Source: Mycolicibacterium hodleri (lineage in GTDB: Bacteria; Actinomycetota; Actinomycetes; Mycobacteriales; Mycobacteriaceae). Taken from it: 64,000 nt of DNA. Shown here piece by piece: positions 16,490 through 25,500 of this stretch. The notes beneath the pieces were generated by a model. The model saw only the letters and a program-made list of their open reading frames with translations, did not search any database and was not told the DNA's origin. The number at the start of each line of letters is the position of its first letter. The stretch's first letter is position 1. The position numbers were made by a program, and so were the translations under genes. Where the stretch lies: the NCBI RefSeq assembly GCF_025822245.1, contig NZ_JACKTL010000067.1:62001-126000 (forward strand). The letters run 5' to 3'.

Positions 16490-18514
16490 GTGTCTTCTCG
16501 ACACACCCAGGGGACCGGTAGGCCGGCGAGTACGCATGCGGGACGTAAGTCGTTGCGGCGAAACGTCGGTCCGGCCCTGAGGCTGCTGTTGGCGGTCCTG
16601 CTCACGGGCACGCTCACCTCGCCGCTGACGGCCAGTGCCGATCCACTCAACGCAGACCCCGCGACGGCCGACGAACTGACGATGCCCTGGGATGACTTGG
16701 GCCTGAACCCGTCCATGACGTTGACCGGCGCGAACAACAACCAGGACTTCACCATCCCGCTCCAACCAGGCATGAGCGTCAGACGCCTCCGCGGCCTCAT
16801 TCACGCACCGGTGGACTTCGGTGCGGGATTCGTCGAGATCGACGACACGACGGGCAGATTCTTGGCGACGGTGGACTTGCCCGCCGTCAGTCCAGCTCAA
16901 GCGGTCGTGCCGTTCGACGTCGACGTCTCCGCAGCCCAGCCCGGCCCAGCCGGCATTGGGCTGTCCTTCACCGTGCGGGAGGCTCCGCTCCCGCAAGAGC
17001 TGCGCTGCGGTCGAGCAGAGCAGGTGCAGTTGAGTGACCTCGCCGCGGTGTTCGCCGGAAATGAGCCCGCCCCCAACACTCTTGCCGAGTTCTTCCCACC
17101 CATCCTCCAGGGACTCACCATCTACGCTCCAGTGGACGCCGATCAATCGGAGCAGCAGGCGGCCCTGACGCTGGCGTCAGTCGTGGCACGAACCTACGCG
17201 CCGCAGAAGACGGCGATCACGGTCGTCAAGCAGCGCCGCGGCGCGACGCCCCCACCCGCGCCGGAGTTCACCCGTGCCGTCGTCATCGAAGGCGGAGACG
17301 CCGCGATCGACGTCGTCAACGCCGGCAGGGCCGACGTCTACCTCAAGGTCACCGGACGGGGAGATCAGCTCGCCGATCAGCTGTCCCCCGTCGTCAACCA
17401 ACTGCAATCCCTGCTTCAAGTGCCCACCGCGCGCGTCGACGAGGCCGGTTCACGCACTGAGTCCACCTCGGACGAGCTATCGTTTGGCCAACTGAACATC
17501 GCCGGTGAGAGCACCGTGCTGCGCACGTCGAAACTCACCGTCGGAGTGGACCGCTCGGCGCTGGGGCAAGGACGGGTAGACGCCGTACAGGTGCACCTTC
17601 TCGCCAATTACACGCCGGTCGCGTCACTCGACTCCGCCAGCCTGATGGTGCGGGCCAACGGCCATGTGGTCTACACGTCACCGCTCAACGACAGTGGCCA
17701 CGTCGACGCCGTGTTCGACCTGCCCTCCGACTTCCTCACGCAGAGAATCAATTTCGAATTCGACCTGACCTTCAGCCCCCGGCAGCTGTGCAGCCCGACG
17801 ATTGCCCCGCTGACCTTCCAGCTCGACCCCCGTTCCACGTTGACGATGCGACGCGGCGGACCGGCTCTTGGCGGGTTCAGCGCCGTACCGTCGGAGTTCA
17901 GTCCCGAATTCCTCGTCGCGTTCGACGGGACCAACCCGGGTGAGCTCGACTACGCGGCCCGGACCGTGGCGGACATCGCGCGCACGAGCGGCACGGCGAT
18001 GATGCCGCGGGTCGTCGACCTCGAGTCTGCTGCCGACTCGACGACGGGCGCGCTGATCCTGGCGAATGCGGCGACGATCGGAAAGACGTCCCTGCAGCCG
18101 CCCATCGGTGGTGAAAGCAGCTCCGTGCGAATCGATTTGAGCAACCAGCTGCGTACCGACATCGAGGGTGGCCTTGGGTCGATTCAGGCCTTCGCCGACC
18201 AGCCGCGCAACCGAACGGTCATTCTCGTGACCACCAGTGGCCCGTGGTCGCTGGTCGAACCGATCCTGGACTACGTGTCCCGGCTTCCCGGCGGCTGGTC
18301 GCGCCTGGACGGCAACGTTGCGGCCGCCGGCGCCGCGGGCGTGGTCGACGACCTGTCGATCGATCCCGGCGTGTCGGCGTCGGCCGCGCCGCAAGGGGGC
18401 GCGAGCTGGCCGACGTGGCTTGCCATCGGTGTCGGGTGCGTCGCGCTCGCTGCGGTGGTCGCCGGGGCGGTGGTGTGGCGTAGCCGTCGTCGACGGGACG
18501 CGACGGGCACGTAG
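16490..18514 (+). CDS. BcsB-like exported, membrane-anchored polysaccharide protein
   Basis: 674 residues. A basic N-terminus and hydrophobic stretch (about 27-50, ending SPLTASA) form a signal peptide. A long beta-rich extracytoplasmic region follows, and one transmembrane helix (about 645-665) precedes a short RRRRD tail. The overall plan and segments such as LYAP-type strands and the repeated jelly-roll/ferredoxin-like pattern resemble BcsB, the periplasmic cellulose-synthase partner that guides the glucan out of the membrane. No BcsA-type GT2 synthase lies nearby, so it probably serves another polymer here. The GTG start has GGAG five bases upstream. Assignment rests on architecture more than motifs. 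Confidence 0.6.
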   Translation: MSSRHTQGTGRPASTHAGRKSLRRNVGPALRLLLAVLLTGTLTSPLTASADPLNADPATADELTMPWDDLGLNPSMTLTGANNNQDFTIPLQPGMSVRRLRGLIHAPVDFGAGFVEIDDTTGRFLATVDLPAVSPAQAVVPFDVDVSAAQPGPAGIGLSFTVREAPLPQELRCGRAEQVQLSDLAAVFAGNEPAPNTLAEFFPPILQGLTIYAPVDADQSEQQAALTLASVVARTYAPQKTAITVVKQRRGATPPPAPEFTRAVVIEGGDAAIDVVNAGRADVYLKVTGRGDQLADQLSPVVNQLQSLLQVPTARVDEAGSRTESTSDELSFGQLNIAGESTVLRTSKLTVGVDRSALGQGRVDAVQVHLLANYTPVASLDSASLMVRANGHVVYTSPLNDSGHVDAVFDLPSDFLTQRINFEFDLTFSPRQLCSPTIAPLTFQLDPRSTLTMRRGGPALGGFSAVPSEFSPEFLVAFDGTNPGELDYAARTVADIARTSGTAMMPRVVDLESAADSTTGALILANAATIGKTSLQPPIGGESSSVRIDLSNQLRTDIEGGLGSIQAFADQPRNRTVILVTTSGPWSLVEPILDYVSRLPGGWSRLDGNVAAAGAAGVVDDLSIDPGVSASAAPQGGASWPTWLAIGVGCVALAAVVAGAVVWRSRRRRDATGT

Positions 18515-18556
18515 GTCGACGAGGTGCGGTGGCGCCGAAGGGCAGAGCCGTTCGGC

Positions 18557-19717
18557 TCAGTTGTAGATCTCCGCCAGCTGCATCGGCACGACCTGCCGGA
18601 TCTTGGCTTCGAAGGTGGCCGCGATACCCGACCAGTCCAACGACTGCGCGCCGACGAGTCCCGCTCGCGAGAAGCCGTCCCACCCCGCGTTGGCGGCCAG
18701 CAGAGCCGCGGCAAAATCAGCGGGCTGGGTTCCACAGACGATCCCCGAGCCGTACTGCGCGACGACGTCCTTGCCGCCGTTCTCTTCGAAGGCGGCGGTG
18801 ACGACGGGCAAGCCGCTCGCCATGGCCTCGGCGATCACCCGCGGGAAGCCTTCGCGGATGCTCGACATCCCCAGCACCGCTGCACGCGAGAGCAGGTCGA
18901 CCTTCTGCTCCTCGTCGATCGAACCGAGCACCTGAATCCGGGACGCGTTGACCGAGCGGCTCGCGTACTCGGCGACCTCGGCCCGCGAGGGTCCGTCGCC
19001 GGCGATGACCAGATCGCCCTCCAAGCCTTGAGACACCGCCAGGTCGAAGGCGTCGACGAGTAGCGGCATGTTCTTGTGTGGGGCCAGCCGTCCCACGTAC
19101 AGCACTCCGGAGCGGCCGCTGCGTTCCGTCGACCGGTAGCGGGCGAGCTCGATACCGCTCGGCAACACGGTGAACTCGCGCCCCGACTCCCGGCCGATGC
19201 TTGCCGCGACGGCTTCTCCGACGGCGAAGTTGGTCGCGACCATCCGTGGCAGGTGCTTTTGGAGCACGCGGACGGGTCCGGTGGTGCGCACCTCACACCA
19301 ATGGATGCCGCTGCGGGCCCGTGCCCACCGGGGCAGCGCCGGGACGTGCAACAACGGCCACTGGTTCAACAGATAGAAGTCGTGCGGCGGTCCGAAACCG
19401 AGCCGACGGACACCGGCGCTGTAACGGACGATGTCAGACCAGTTCCGCCTAAGGGCGGGGATCACCGGCTTGGGATAGATCCCGCTGCCGTTGCTCCGAT
19501 GAATACGAACGCCGTTCAGGGTCTCCCGGGCTGGCAGTGCAGCGTCGTGGGTGATGCAGTAGACGTCCACGGAATGACCCCGCCGGACCATTGCCTCCGC
19601 AAGCTCCTGGAAGAAGATCTCCTGGCCGCCGACGTGGGGATGATAAAGCTCTGCGAGAAAGGCAAGACGTAGCCCATCGGGGCCGACTTCTCCAGACTGC
19701 GAATGCAAAGTACTCAT
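18557..19717 (-). CDS. GT4-family glycosyltransferase B
   Basis: 386 residues from the ATG at 19717. LRLAFLAELYHPHVGGQEIFFQELAEAM is the typical N-terminal acceptor-domain opening, while GVLYVGRLAPHKNMPLLVDAF, LVIAGDGPSR and the E-x7-E motif EGFPRVIAE mark the donor domain of GT4 enzymes. It probably adds a further sugar to the lipid-linked repeat unit. It stands alone on the minus strand, convergent with the BcsB-like gene, and forms the right end of the polysaccharide locus. A TACCAT -10 box lies ten bases before the ATG, so the leader would be only a few nucleotides. An in-frame extension to 19891 crosses AT-rich non-coding sequence and is rejected. Confidence 0.88.
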   Translation of the reverse strand: MSTLHSQSGEVGPDGLRLAFLAELYHPHVGGQEIFFQELAEAMVRRGHSVDVYCITHDAALPARETLNGVRIHRSNGSGIYPKPVIPALRRNWSDIVRYSAGVRRLGFGPPHDFYLLNQWPLLHVPALPRWARARSGIHWCEVRTTGPVRVLQKHLPRMVATNFAVGEAVAASIGRESGREFTVLPSGIELARYRSTERSGRSGVLYVGRLAPHKNMPLLVDAFDLAVSQGLEGDLVIAGDGPSRAEVAEYASRSVNASRIQVLGSIDEEQKVDLLSRAAVLGMSSIREGFPRVIAEAMASGLPVVTAAFEENGGKDVVAQYGSGIVCGTQPADFAAALLAANAGWDGFSRAGLVGAQSLDWSGIAATFEAKIRQVVPMQLAEIYN

Positions 19718-19727
19718 TTGCTCAGCA

Positions 19728-19733
19728 ATGGTA
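19728..19733 (-). promoter_or_regulatory. -10 box (TACCAT) for glycosyltransferase B
   Basis: Reads TACCAT on the minus strand, ten bases before the ATG at 19717; predicted leader of about three to four nucleotides. Confidence 0.4.
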
Positions 19734-19787
19734 ACAGCCTGACCGTCAATTACCAGGAATACCGACAAATCTCTGCAGAAAGCCGGA

Positions 19788-19814
19788 TTGTGCATCAATA
19801 GTGTTGATGCACAA
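19788..19814. repeat. Perfect 11-bp inverted repeat with 5-nt spacer
   Basis: TTGTGCATCAA, spacer TAGTG, TTGATGCACAA. The arms are perfect. It lies between divergent genes, some 55 bases upstream of the glycosyltransferase B -10 box, so an operator for a dimeric regulator is as likely as an RNA hairpin. There is no adjoining U-tract. Confidence 0.6.
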
Positions 19815-20051
19815 CATATTTGATCGGAGTTTGCGATTTGCGATCCCATGACCCGCCTGCAACCACCCCAATCGCGCACCCCTTGGAGCAAATTCAGTTA
19901 CGCCATTCACATCTGCCCCAAGATTGGCATCGAATTCGAATCGAAAACGGACGGCAAGGTGCAATTCTGGCAACCAAACGGTCTCGCGCTCCGAGATCGC
20001 CAGCGAAGCACTAGGGTCTAATCGGACACGTCGCTAGCAAGTGGGGGCAAA

Positions 20052-20891
20052 GTGAACTGGATCTACGATCGGGCGCATGATCTGAGAGACCTCGGATCGG
20101 CGGGTTGGTTGGCGATCGCGGCGTGGGCCGCGCTCGCATTCGGCATCGTCGTGCTGGCATGGGCCAATCGTCAGATGACGAAGAATCGGCAGCTCAAAGC
20201 CGAACAGGTGCGACCCCAGGTGACGATGTTCATGGAGCCGCATCCCTCGGACTGGCACGTCATCGAGCTGGTCGTACGCAACTTCGGACACACCGCCGCC
20301 CACGACATCCAGTTCGACTTCGTCGACCACCCAACCGTTGCTGCTTACGAGCACGTGCAGTTCGACAGCGCTCCGGAAGTAGCCGAACTCGTCCTTCCCA
20401 GCGAACTCACATATTTGGCTCCGGGACAGGAATGGCGAACCGTGTGGGACTCGGCGATCAGTCGCGCGGAGCTCGGCGGGTCGATCCTCGACCGGTTCGA
20501 CGGTTCGCTGACCTACTCCGACCGCCCCCGACCGGGCGGCAAGTCGACGAAGTCCGGCGGGTGGCGCAAGCCCGAGACCTTCGAGACCAAGTTCCGCCTG
20601 GACTGGGGCAACCTGCAGCCGGTGCAACGCATCGAGCTGATGACCACTCACGACCTCGCCAAGCGGGAGAAGCAGAAGCTCGAACTGCTGCGCAGCGTGC
20701 TGTCCTACTTCCACTACGCGTCCAAGGAGACCCAGCCCGACGTGTTCCGCGCCGAGATCGACCGGATGAACAAGGCGGTGGCCGAAGTGCAAGACCGCTG
20801 GCGGACCCGTCAGTTCGACGAGACCACCGAGTTGGACTTCCCCTGGATTCGGAACGGACAGGCTGGGCGTCATTCCGCGCCCATGGGCTAA
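20052..20891 (+). CDS. Membrane-anchored protein of unknown function
   Basis: 279 residues. One N-terminal transmembrane helix (about 18-40, GWLAIAAWAALAFGIVVLAWA) is followed by a soluble region that opens RQMTKNRQLKAEQVRPQVTMFM, continues as a beta-sandwich-like segment (VIELVVRNFGHTAAHDIQFDF) and ends in a charged helical part (about 195-260, KREKQKLELLRSVL). The pattern RPxVxxxxxxxxxxxxxLxVRNxGxxxA is common in bacterial proteins of unknown function with a membrane anchor. It lies 37 nt before the crotonase and may be the counterpart of M. tuberculosis Rv0633c, an exported/membrane protein recalled next to echA3; that is from memory. The GTG start follows GGGGG. Confidence 0.7.
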   Translation: MNWIYDRAHDLRDLGSAGWLAIAAWAALAFGIVVLAWANRQMTKNRQLKAEQVRPQVTMFMEPHPSDWHVIELVVRNFGHTAAHDIQFDFVDHPTVAAYEHVQFDSAPEVAELVLPSELTYLAPGQEWRTVWDSAISRAELGGSILDRFDGSLTYSDRPRPGGKSTKSGGWRKPETFETKFRLDWGNLQPVQRIELMTTHDLAKREKQKLELLRSVLSYFHYASKETQPDVFRAEIDRMNKAVAEVQDRWRTRQFDETTELDFPWIRNGQAGRHSAPMG

Positions 20892-20928
20892 GTACGATCG
20901 GCTCGAACCGCACCCACAGGGAGAGTCG

Positions 20929-21642
20929 ATGACAAGCACCGTTGCCTACGAGCAGACCGAGAACGTCGCCACGATCACGCTCGACGACGGCAAGGTCAAC
21001 GTGCTGTCGCCGGCGATGCAGCAGAACGTCAACTCCGCGCTCGACCGCGCCGAGAAGGCCGCCGCCGACGGCGAGGTCAAGGCCGTCGTCCTCGCGGGCA
21101 ACTCGCGGGTGTTCAGCGCCGGCTTCGACCTCAGCGTCTTCAACTCCGGTGACGCCGCCGCCGCACTCGGCATGCTCTCCGGCGGGTTCGAGCTCTCGAT
21201 CCGGCTGCTGAGCTCTCCGGTTCCGGTGATCATGGCGGCGACGGGCCCGGCCATCGCCATGGGGTCCTTCCTGATGCTCAGCGGTGACCACCGCGTCGGG
21301 TCACCCAGTTCGCGGTGCCAGGCCAACGAGGTCGCGATCGGCATGGTGCTGCCCATCTCGGCCATCGAGATCATGCGAAACCGGTTGACGCGCTCGGCAT
21401 TTCAGCGCGCGGTGTCCATGGCGGCGGTGTTCACCGGCGACGACGCGGTGCACGCCGGCTGGCTGGACGAGATCGTCGAGGACGACAACGTGCTGGCGCG
21501 CGCCCACGACGTCGCCGCAGAGGCCGCGGCCGGGCTGCACCCCAAGGCCCACCGGGCCAGCAAGCTCAAGGCCCGCAAGGGCGCCATCGCCGCGATTCAG
21601 GCAGGCATCGACGGGTTGCCCGAGGAATTCGCCGCCAGCTAG
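20929..21642 (+). CDS. echA3: Crotonase-fold enoyl-CoA hydratase/isomerase family protein (EchA3-like)
   Basis: 237 residues, short for the family but close to the length I recall for M. tuberculosis EchA3. GNSRVFSAGFDLSVF is the CoA-binding oxyanion segment and ATGPAIAMGSFLMLSGDHRV the second. Of the two catalytic glutamates of rat enoyl-CoA hydratase, the one in ANEVAIGM is kept (E164 equivalent), while the E144 position is phenylalanine (GSFLML), so ordinary hydration is doubtful; isomerase, hydrolase or other crotonase chemistry is possible. GGGAGA precedes the ATG. The symbol rests on similarity and on its place before recC, the M. tuberculosis arrangement. Confidence 0.82.
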   Translation: MTSTVAYEQTENVATITLDDGKVNVLSPAMQQNVNSALDRAEKAAADGEVKAVVLAGNSRVFSAGFDLSVFNSGDAAAALGMLSGGFELSIRLLSSPVPVIMAATGPAIAMGSFLMLSGDHRVGSPSSRCQANEVAIGMVLPISAIEIMRNRLTRSAFQRAVSMAAVFTGDDAVHAGWLDEIVEDDNVLARAHDVAAEAAAGLHPKAHRASKLKARKGAIAAIQAGIDGLPEEFAAS

Positions 21643-22364
21643 CCCAATCCACGCAACCAGGTCTGCGCCTGGCGGGCCGTCTCCAGCTCGGCCGCGGCGG
21701 CCCGACCGAGCGCGTCGTAGGCCGCCCGGAGCTGCGGGAGCGCCCCCGCCACGTGTGCGGCCAGGGCGTCGTCACCGTCGGCCGCCACCACCGAGAACGA
21801 TTGATGAGCCGCGCGGGCCGCGACCACCTCGGAGAGGCCGGCGTCGTCGGCGGGGGGTGCCTGCACCCCCCGGACCAGTGCGGTCAACGCCTGGCGGGCG
21901 CGATGCGCCGTCGACCTGGCCACCCGCAGCGCACTCGCGGCGTCCTTCTCCGCGGCCAGTGCGGCGCGGGCCCGCACCACCCACTCGTCGTCCAGAACGC
22001 TCGCTGCACACACCGGGCACGGCTGAGTACCGTGCCGGTCGTGAAACTCCAGGCTGGTCTCGAGGAACTGGATGCGGTCGGCGGAGAGGGCGTCCGCGAC
22101 GCGTTGCGCGGCGGCCTGCCCGTCGAGCGCCGAACGCAATGCGGCACGGGCATGTTCGAGCTCGGCGGCGGCGGGTGCGGTCGAGGCGGCGGCGAGAAGG
22201 TGTTCCAGCGCCGCCACGGTGGCGTCGACCCGGCCGATCGCATCGGTCAGCGGGGCGTCCGCGGGCAGGTCGCGCCACGCGGCGGACACCACCAGCCGCA
22301 CGGAGGCACCGAGTTCACCCTCGGCACGCTGCAGAATGTGATCCCTGAGCTCGTGGTCGGCCAT
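21639..22364 (-). CDS. Helical protein with CPVC motif (zinc-hook-like), function unknown
   Basis: 241 residues from the ATG at 22364 (MADHELRD), with AGGG about nine bases upstream; the ATG at 22370 is also possible. The sequence is almost wholly alpha-helical and rich in Ala, Arg and Glu. Near the middle, CPVCAASVLDDEW is a C-x2-C motif like the zinc hook of SbcC/Rad50, flanked on both sides by helices with coiled-coil character. There is no ATPase domain, so it is either a free-standing relative or a remnant of a larger SMC-like protein. It lies antisense between echA3 and recC, downstream of a 6C-like RNA element. Its relation to RecBCD is unknown. Confidence 0.6.
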   Translation of the reverse strand: MADHELRDHILQRAEGELGASVRLVVSAAWRDLPADAPLTDAIGRVDATVAALEHLLAAASTAPAAAELEHARAALRSALDGQAAAQRVADALSADRIQFLETSLEFHDRHGTQPCPVCAASVLDDEWVVRARAALAAEKDAASALRVARSTAHRARQALTALVRGVQAPPADDAGLSEVVAARAAHQSFSVVAADGDDALAAHVAGALPQLRAAYDALGRAAAAELETARQAQTWLRGLG

Positions 22365-22386
22365 CGCCATGGACCCTAACGATGAT

Positions 22387-22455
22387 CTCGGCCCCGTCAC
22401 CACAGGGGGAGGTCGTGACGGGGGCCGAGTCATCTCGGAGCCGGGGGAAGCTCCG
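22387..22455 (-). ncRNA. Second 6C-like RNA element (two C-loop hairpins)
   Basis: On the minus strand, stem CGGAGC/GCTCCG with loop TTCCCCCG starts at 22455. A six-base linker follows, then a 14-bp stem with one bulged base (22429-22415 with 22400-22387) whose loop contains CCCCC. The architecture repeats the element at 2.7 kb, but with five rather than six or more loop cytosines. A TACCGT -10 box ends six bases before the first stem, the same spacing as at 2.7 kb. It ends 22 bases before the CPVC-gene ATG, so it may be a 5' leader rather than an independent sRNA, and on the plus strand it could terminate transcripts from echA3. Confidence 0.45.
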
Positions 22456-22461
22456 CCGATC

Positions 22462-22467
22462 ACGGTA
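22462..22467 (-). promoter_or_regulatory. -10 box (TACCGT) for the second 6C-like element
   Basis: Predicts a transcript starting at about 22455, the first base of the first stem. Confidence 0.35.
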
Positions 22468-22546
22468 GGCGACCACTCTGGGCGTTCACTGGCAACGGGC
22501 GGGCAGGACGGTAGGAATTCCCGCGACCTCTGTCGGCGGCGCCCCC

Positions 22547-22552
22547 TAGGCT
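22547..22552 (+). promoter_or_regulatory. -10 box (TAGGCT) for recC, leaderless
   Basis: The hexamer ends eight bases before the ATG at 22561, and no ribosome-binding site is seen. It supports the internal ATG as the recC start. Confidence 0.4.
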
Positions 22553-22560
22553 GGCGTCAA

Positions 22561-25500
22561 ATGTCGCTTCACCTTCACCGTGCCGAGCGGACCGACCTCC
22601 TCGCCGACGGTCTGGGCGCCCTTCTCAGCCAACCCCTCGACGATCCGTTCGCGACGGAGTTGGTGCTGGTGCCCGCCCGCGGCGTCGAACGGTGGCTGAG
22701 CCAGCGCCTGTCCCACGTCCTGGGCCGCGGCGCGGGTGCCGACGGCGTGTGCGCGGGGGTCGAGTTCCGGAACCCGCATTCGCTCATCGCGGAGATCACG
22801 GGCACCACCGAGCACGATCCGTGGTCGCCGGACGCCATGGTGTGGCCGCTGCTCCAGGTCGTCGACGAGAGCCTCGACCAGCCCTGGTGCCGGACGCTCG
22901 CGACGCACCTCGGGCACTTCGCCACCGGCGAGGAGCGGGAGCTGCGGCAGGGCAGGCGCTACGCGGTGGCCCGCCGGATCGCGGGGCTCTTCGCGTCGTA
23001 TGCCAGACAACGCCCTCAGCTGCTCGCCGACTGGCGCGACGGCACCGTCGACCTCGACGCCGACCTGCGGTGGCAACCCCCGCTGTGGCAGGCCTTGGTC
23101 GCCCGCGTCGACGCCGACCCGCCGCACGTCCGCCATCGCGAAACCGTTGCGCGCCTGCGCTCGTCGGCCTCCGACCTGCCCCCGCGGCTGTCGCTGTTCG
23201 GCCATACCAGGTTGCCGATCACCGAGATCGAGCTCGTCGACGCACTGGCGACCCACCACGACGTGCACCTGTGGCTGCCCCACCCCAGCGACGACCTGTG
23301 GCGAGCCCTGTCCGGTGCGCGCGGTCCGGTCCCCCGCCGCGACGACACCAGCCACCGCGCCGTTCACCATCCGCTGCTCGCCACGCTCGGCAGGGATCTG
23401 CGCGAGCTGCAGCTCAGCCTGCCCACCGACCTTCGGACCGACGAGCATCTGGGCGGCCGGGAGCACCCCGACACGCTGCTGGGGTGGCTGCAATCCGACA
23501 TTGCCGCCAATTCCGTTCGCGCGCAGGGACGTACCGTGACGACGGCCGACCGTTCCGTGCAGGTGCACGCCTGCCACGGCCAGGCCCGGCAGGTGGACGT
23601 CTTGCGCGAGGTGCTCCTCGGCCTCCTCGCCGACGACCCGACGCTCGAGCCCCGCGACATCCTGGTGATGTGCCCCGACGTGGAGGCCTACGCGCCGCTG
23701 ATCAACGCCGACTTCGGCCTTGGCGACGTGCTGCGCGGCGCCCACCCGGCCCATCAGCTGCGGATGCGACTCGCGGATCGTTCACTGGTGCAGACCAATC
23801 CGCTGCTGGGCGTGGCGTCCCAACTGCTCGCGTTGGCCGGCAGCCGGGTGACCGCCAGCGAAGTGCTCAACCTCGCGCAGTCCGCCCCGGTGCGGGCCCG
23901 CTTCGGCTTCACCGACGACAACCTCGAGGACATCACCCGCTGGGTGCGGCAGGCGAACGTCCGCTGGGGCTTCGACCAGGAGCACCGTCAGCCCTACGGC
24001 GTCGACTTCGTGCACAACACCTGGCGTTTCGGCGTCGACAGGGTGCTCGCCGGCGTGGCCATGTCCGACGACGCCCACGCGTGGGTCGGCGCCACCCTGC
24101 CGCTGGACGACGTCGGCAGCAACCGGGTGGAACTCGCCGGTCAGCTCGCCGAGTTCGTCGACCGGTTGCAGCGCACCGTCGAGGCGCTCACCGGCGACCA
24201 TCCGCTCGAGCACTGGCTGCATGCGCTCACCGAGGGCATCGAGACGACCACCCGCGTGGACGACGCCGACGCGTGGCAGACCAGTCAGATGCAACGCGAG
24301 TTCGGTCGGGTGCTCGACGACGCCGGGCCGCGGGCCCACACCGTGATGCGCCTGCCCGACGTCAAGGCGCTGTTGGAACGCCACCTGGCGGGACGGCCGA
24401 CGCGCGCCAACTTCCGCACCGGCACGCTGACGGTGTGCACGATGGTCCCGATGCGTTCGGTGCCGCACCGGGTGGTCTGCCTCGTCGGTCTCGACGACGG
24501 CACGTTCCCCCGCCAAGGCGTCACCGACGGAGACGACGTGCTGGCCCGCACTCCGCTGACCGGGGAACGCGACACCAGATCCGAGGACCGGCAACTGCTC
24601 CTCGACGCCATCGGCGCGGCCACCGAGAAGTTGGTCGTCACCTACACCGGCGCCAACGCCAACTCCGGGCAGCCCCGGCCGCCGGCGGTGCCGCTGGCCG
24701 AGTTGCTCGACGCCCTGGACGCCACGACGCCGCAGCCCGTCCGCGACCGGGTCGTGGTCCATCACCCGTTGCAGCCCTTCGACATTCGCAACGTAGTCCC
24801 CGGCGCGCTGGTGCCCGGCGCGCCGTTCACGTTCGACTCGACGGTGCTCGCGGCCGCCCGGGCCAGCACCAGCGAGCGCCGCGAACAGCCCAAGTTCGTC
24901 TCCGGCCCGCTGCCCGCCCAGCCACACGACGACGTCGGCCTGGCCGACCTGGTCGGCTTCTTCAAGGATCCCGTGAAGGGGTTCTTCCGGGCGCTGGAGT
25001 ACACGCTGCCGTGGGACGTCGACGGCGTGGCCGACGAGATCTCGGTCGACATCGACGCCCTCGAGCAATGGGCGGTCGGCGATCGGATGCTCACCGACAT
25101 GCTGCGCGGCATGAGCCCCGACGACGCGCGCCAGGCCGAGTGGCGCCGCGGCACCCTTCCGCCGGGGCAACTCGGCTGGCGCAAGGCCGGTGAACTGCGC
25201 GAGCAGGCAACCATGCTGGCCGCCACCGCCCTGGCGTACCGCAAGCCCGACGCCGACGCCTACGACGTGGACGTCGACCTGGGGTCCGGACGCCGGCTGA
25301 CGGGCACCGTGTCGCCGGTGTTCGACGACCGGCTGGTCTCGGTCACCTACTCCAAGCTCGACGGCAAGCACCTGCTGGCGTCCTGGATTCCGTTGTTGGC
25401 TTTGTACGCTCAGCACCCCGACCGGGACTGGTCCGCAATCTGCATCGGGCGGGCCCGACGTGGGACCCGGCCCAGCGAACGGGCCCTCGCACAACCCCGA

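Larger units (their letters stand above)
19718..20051. other. AT-richer intergenic region at the right end of the polysaccharide locus
   Basis: 334 bp with visibly lower G+C than the surrounding genes. It holds the divergent promoters of glycosyltransferase B and of the membrane protein at 20052, plus one strong inverted repeat (19788-19814). No credible coding frame was found. Confidence 0.6.

Noticed and set aside
16490..18514. Cellulose synthase operon
   Set aside because: No BcsA/GT2 synthase, BcsZ or BcsC is present; only a BcsB-like protein.
18545..18558. Short palindrome GAGCCG-TT-CGGCTC between the BcsB-like and GT4 B genes as a terminator
   Set aside because: Only six base pairs with a two-base loop, and it overlaps the GT4 B stop codon; too weak to call.
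22369..22560. Extended recC N-terminus
   Set aside because: The extension would translate through the C-loop hairpins and lacks family similarity; a -10 box directly before 22561 supports the shorter form.
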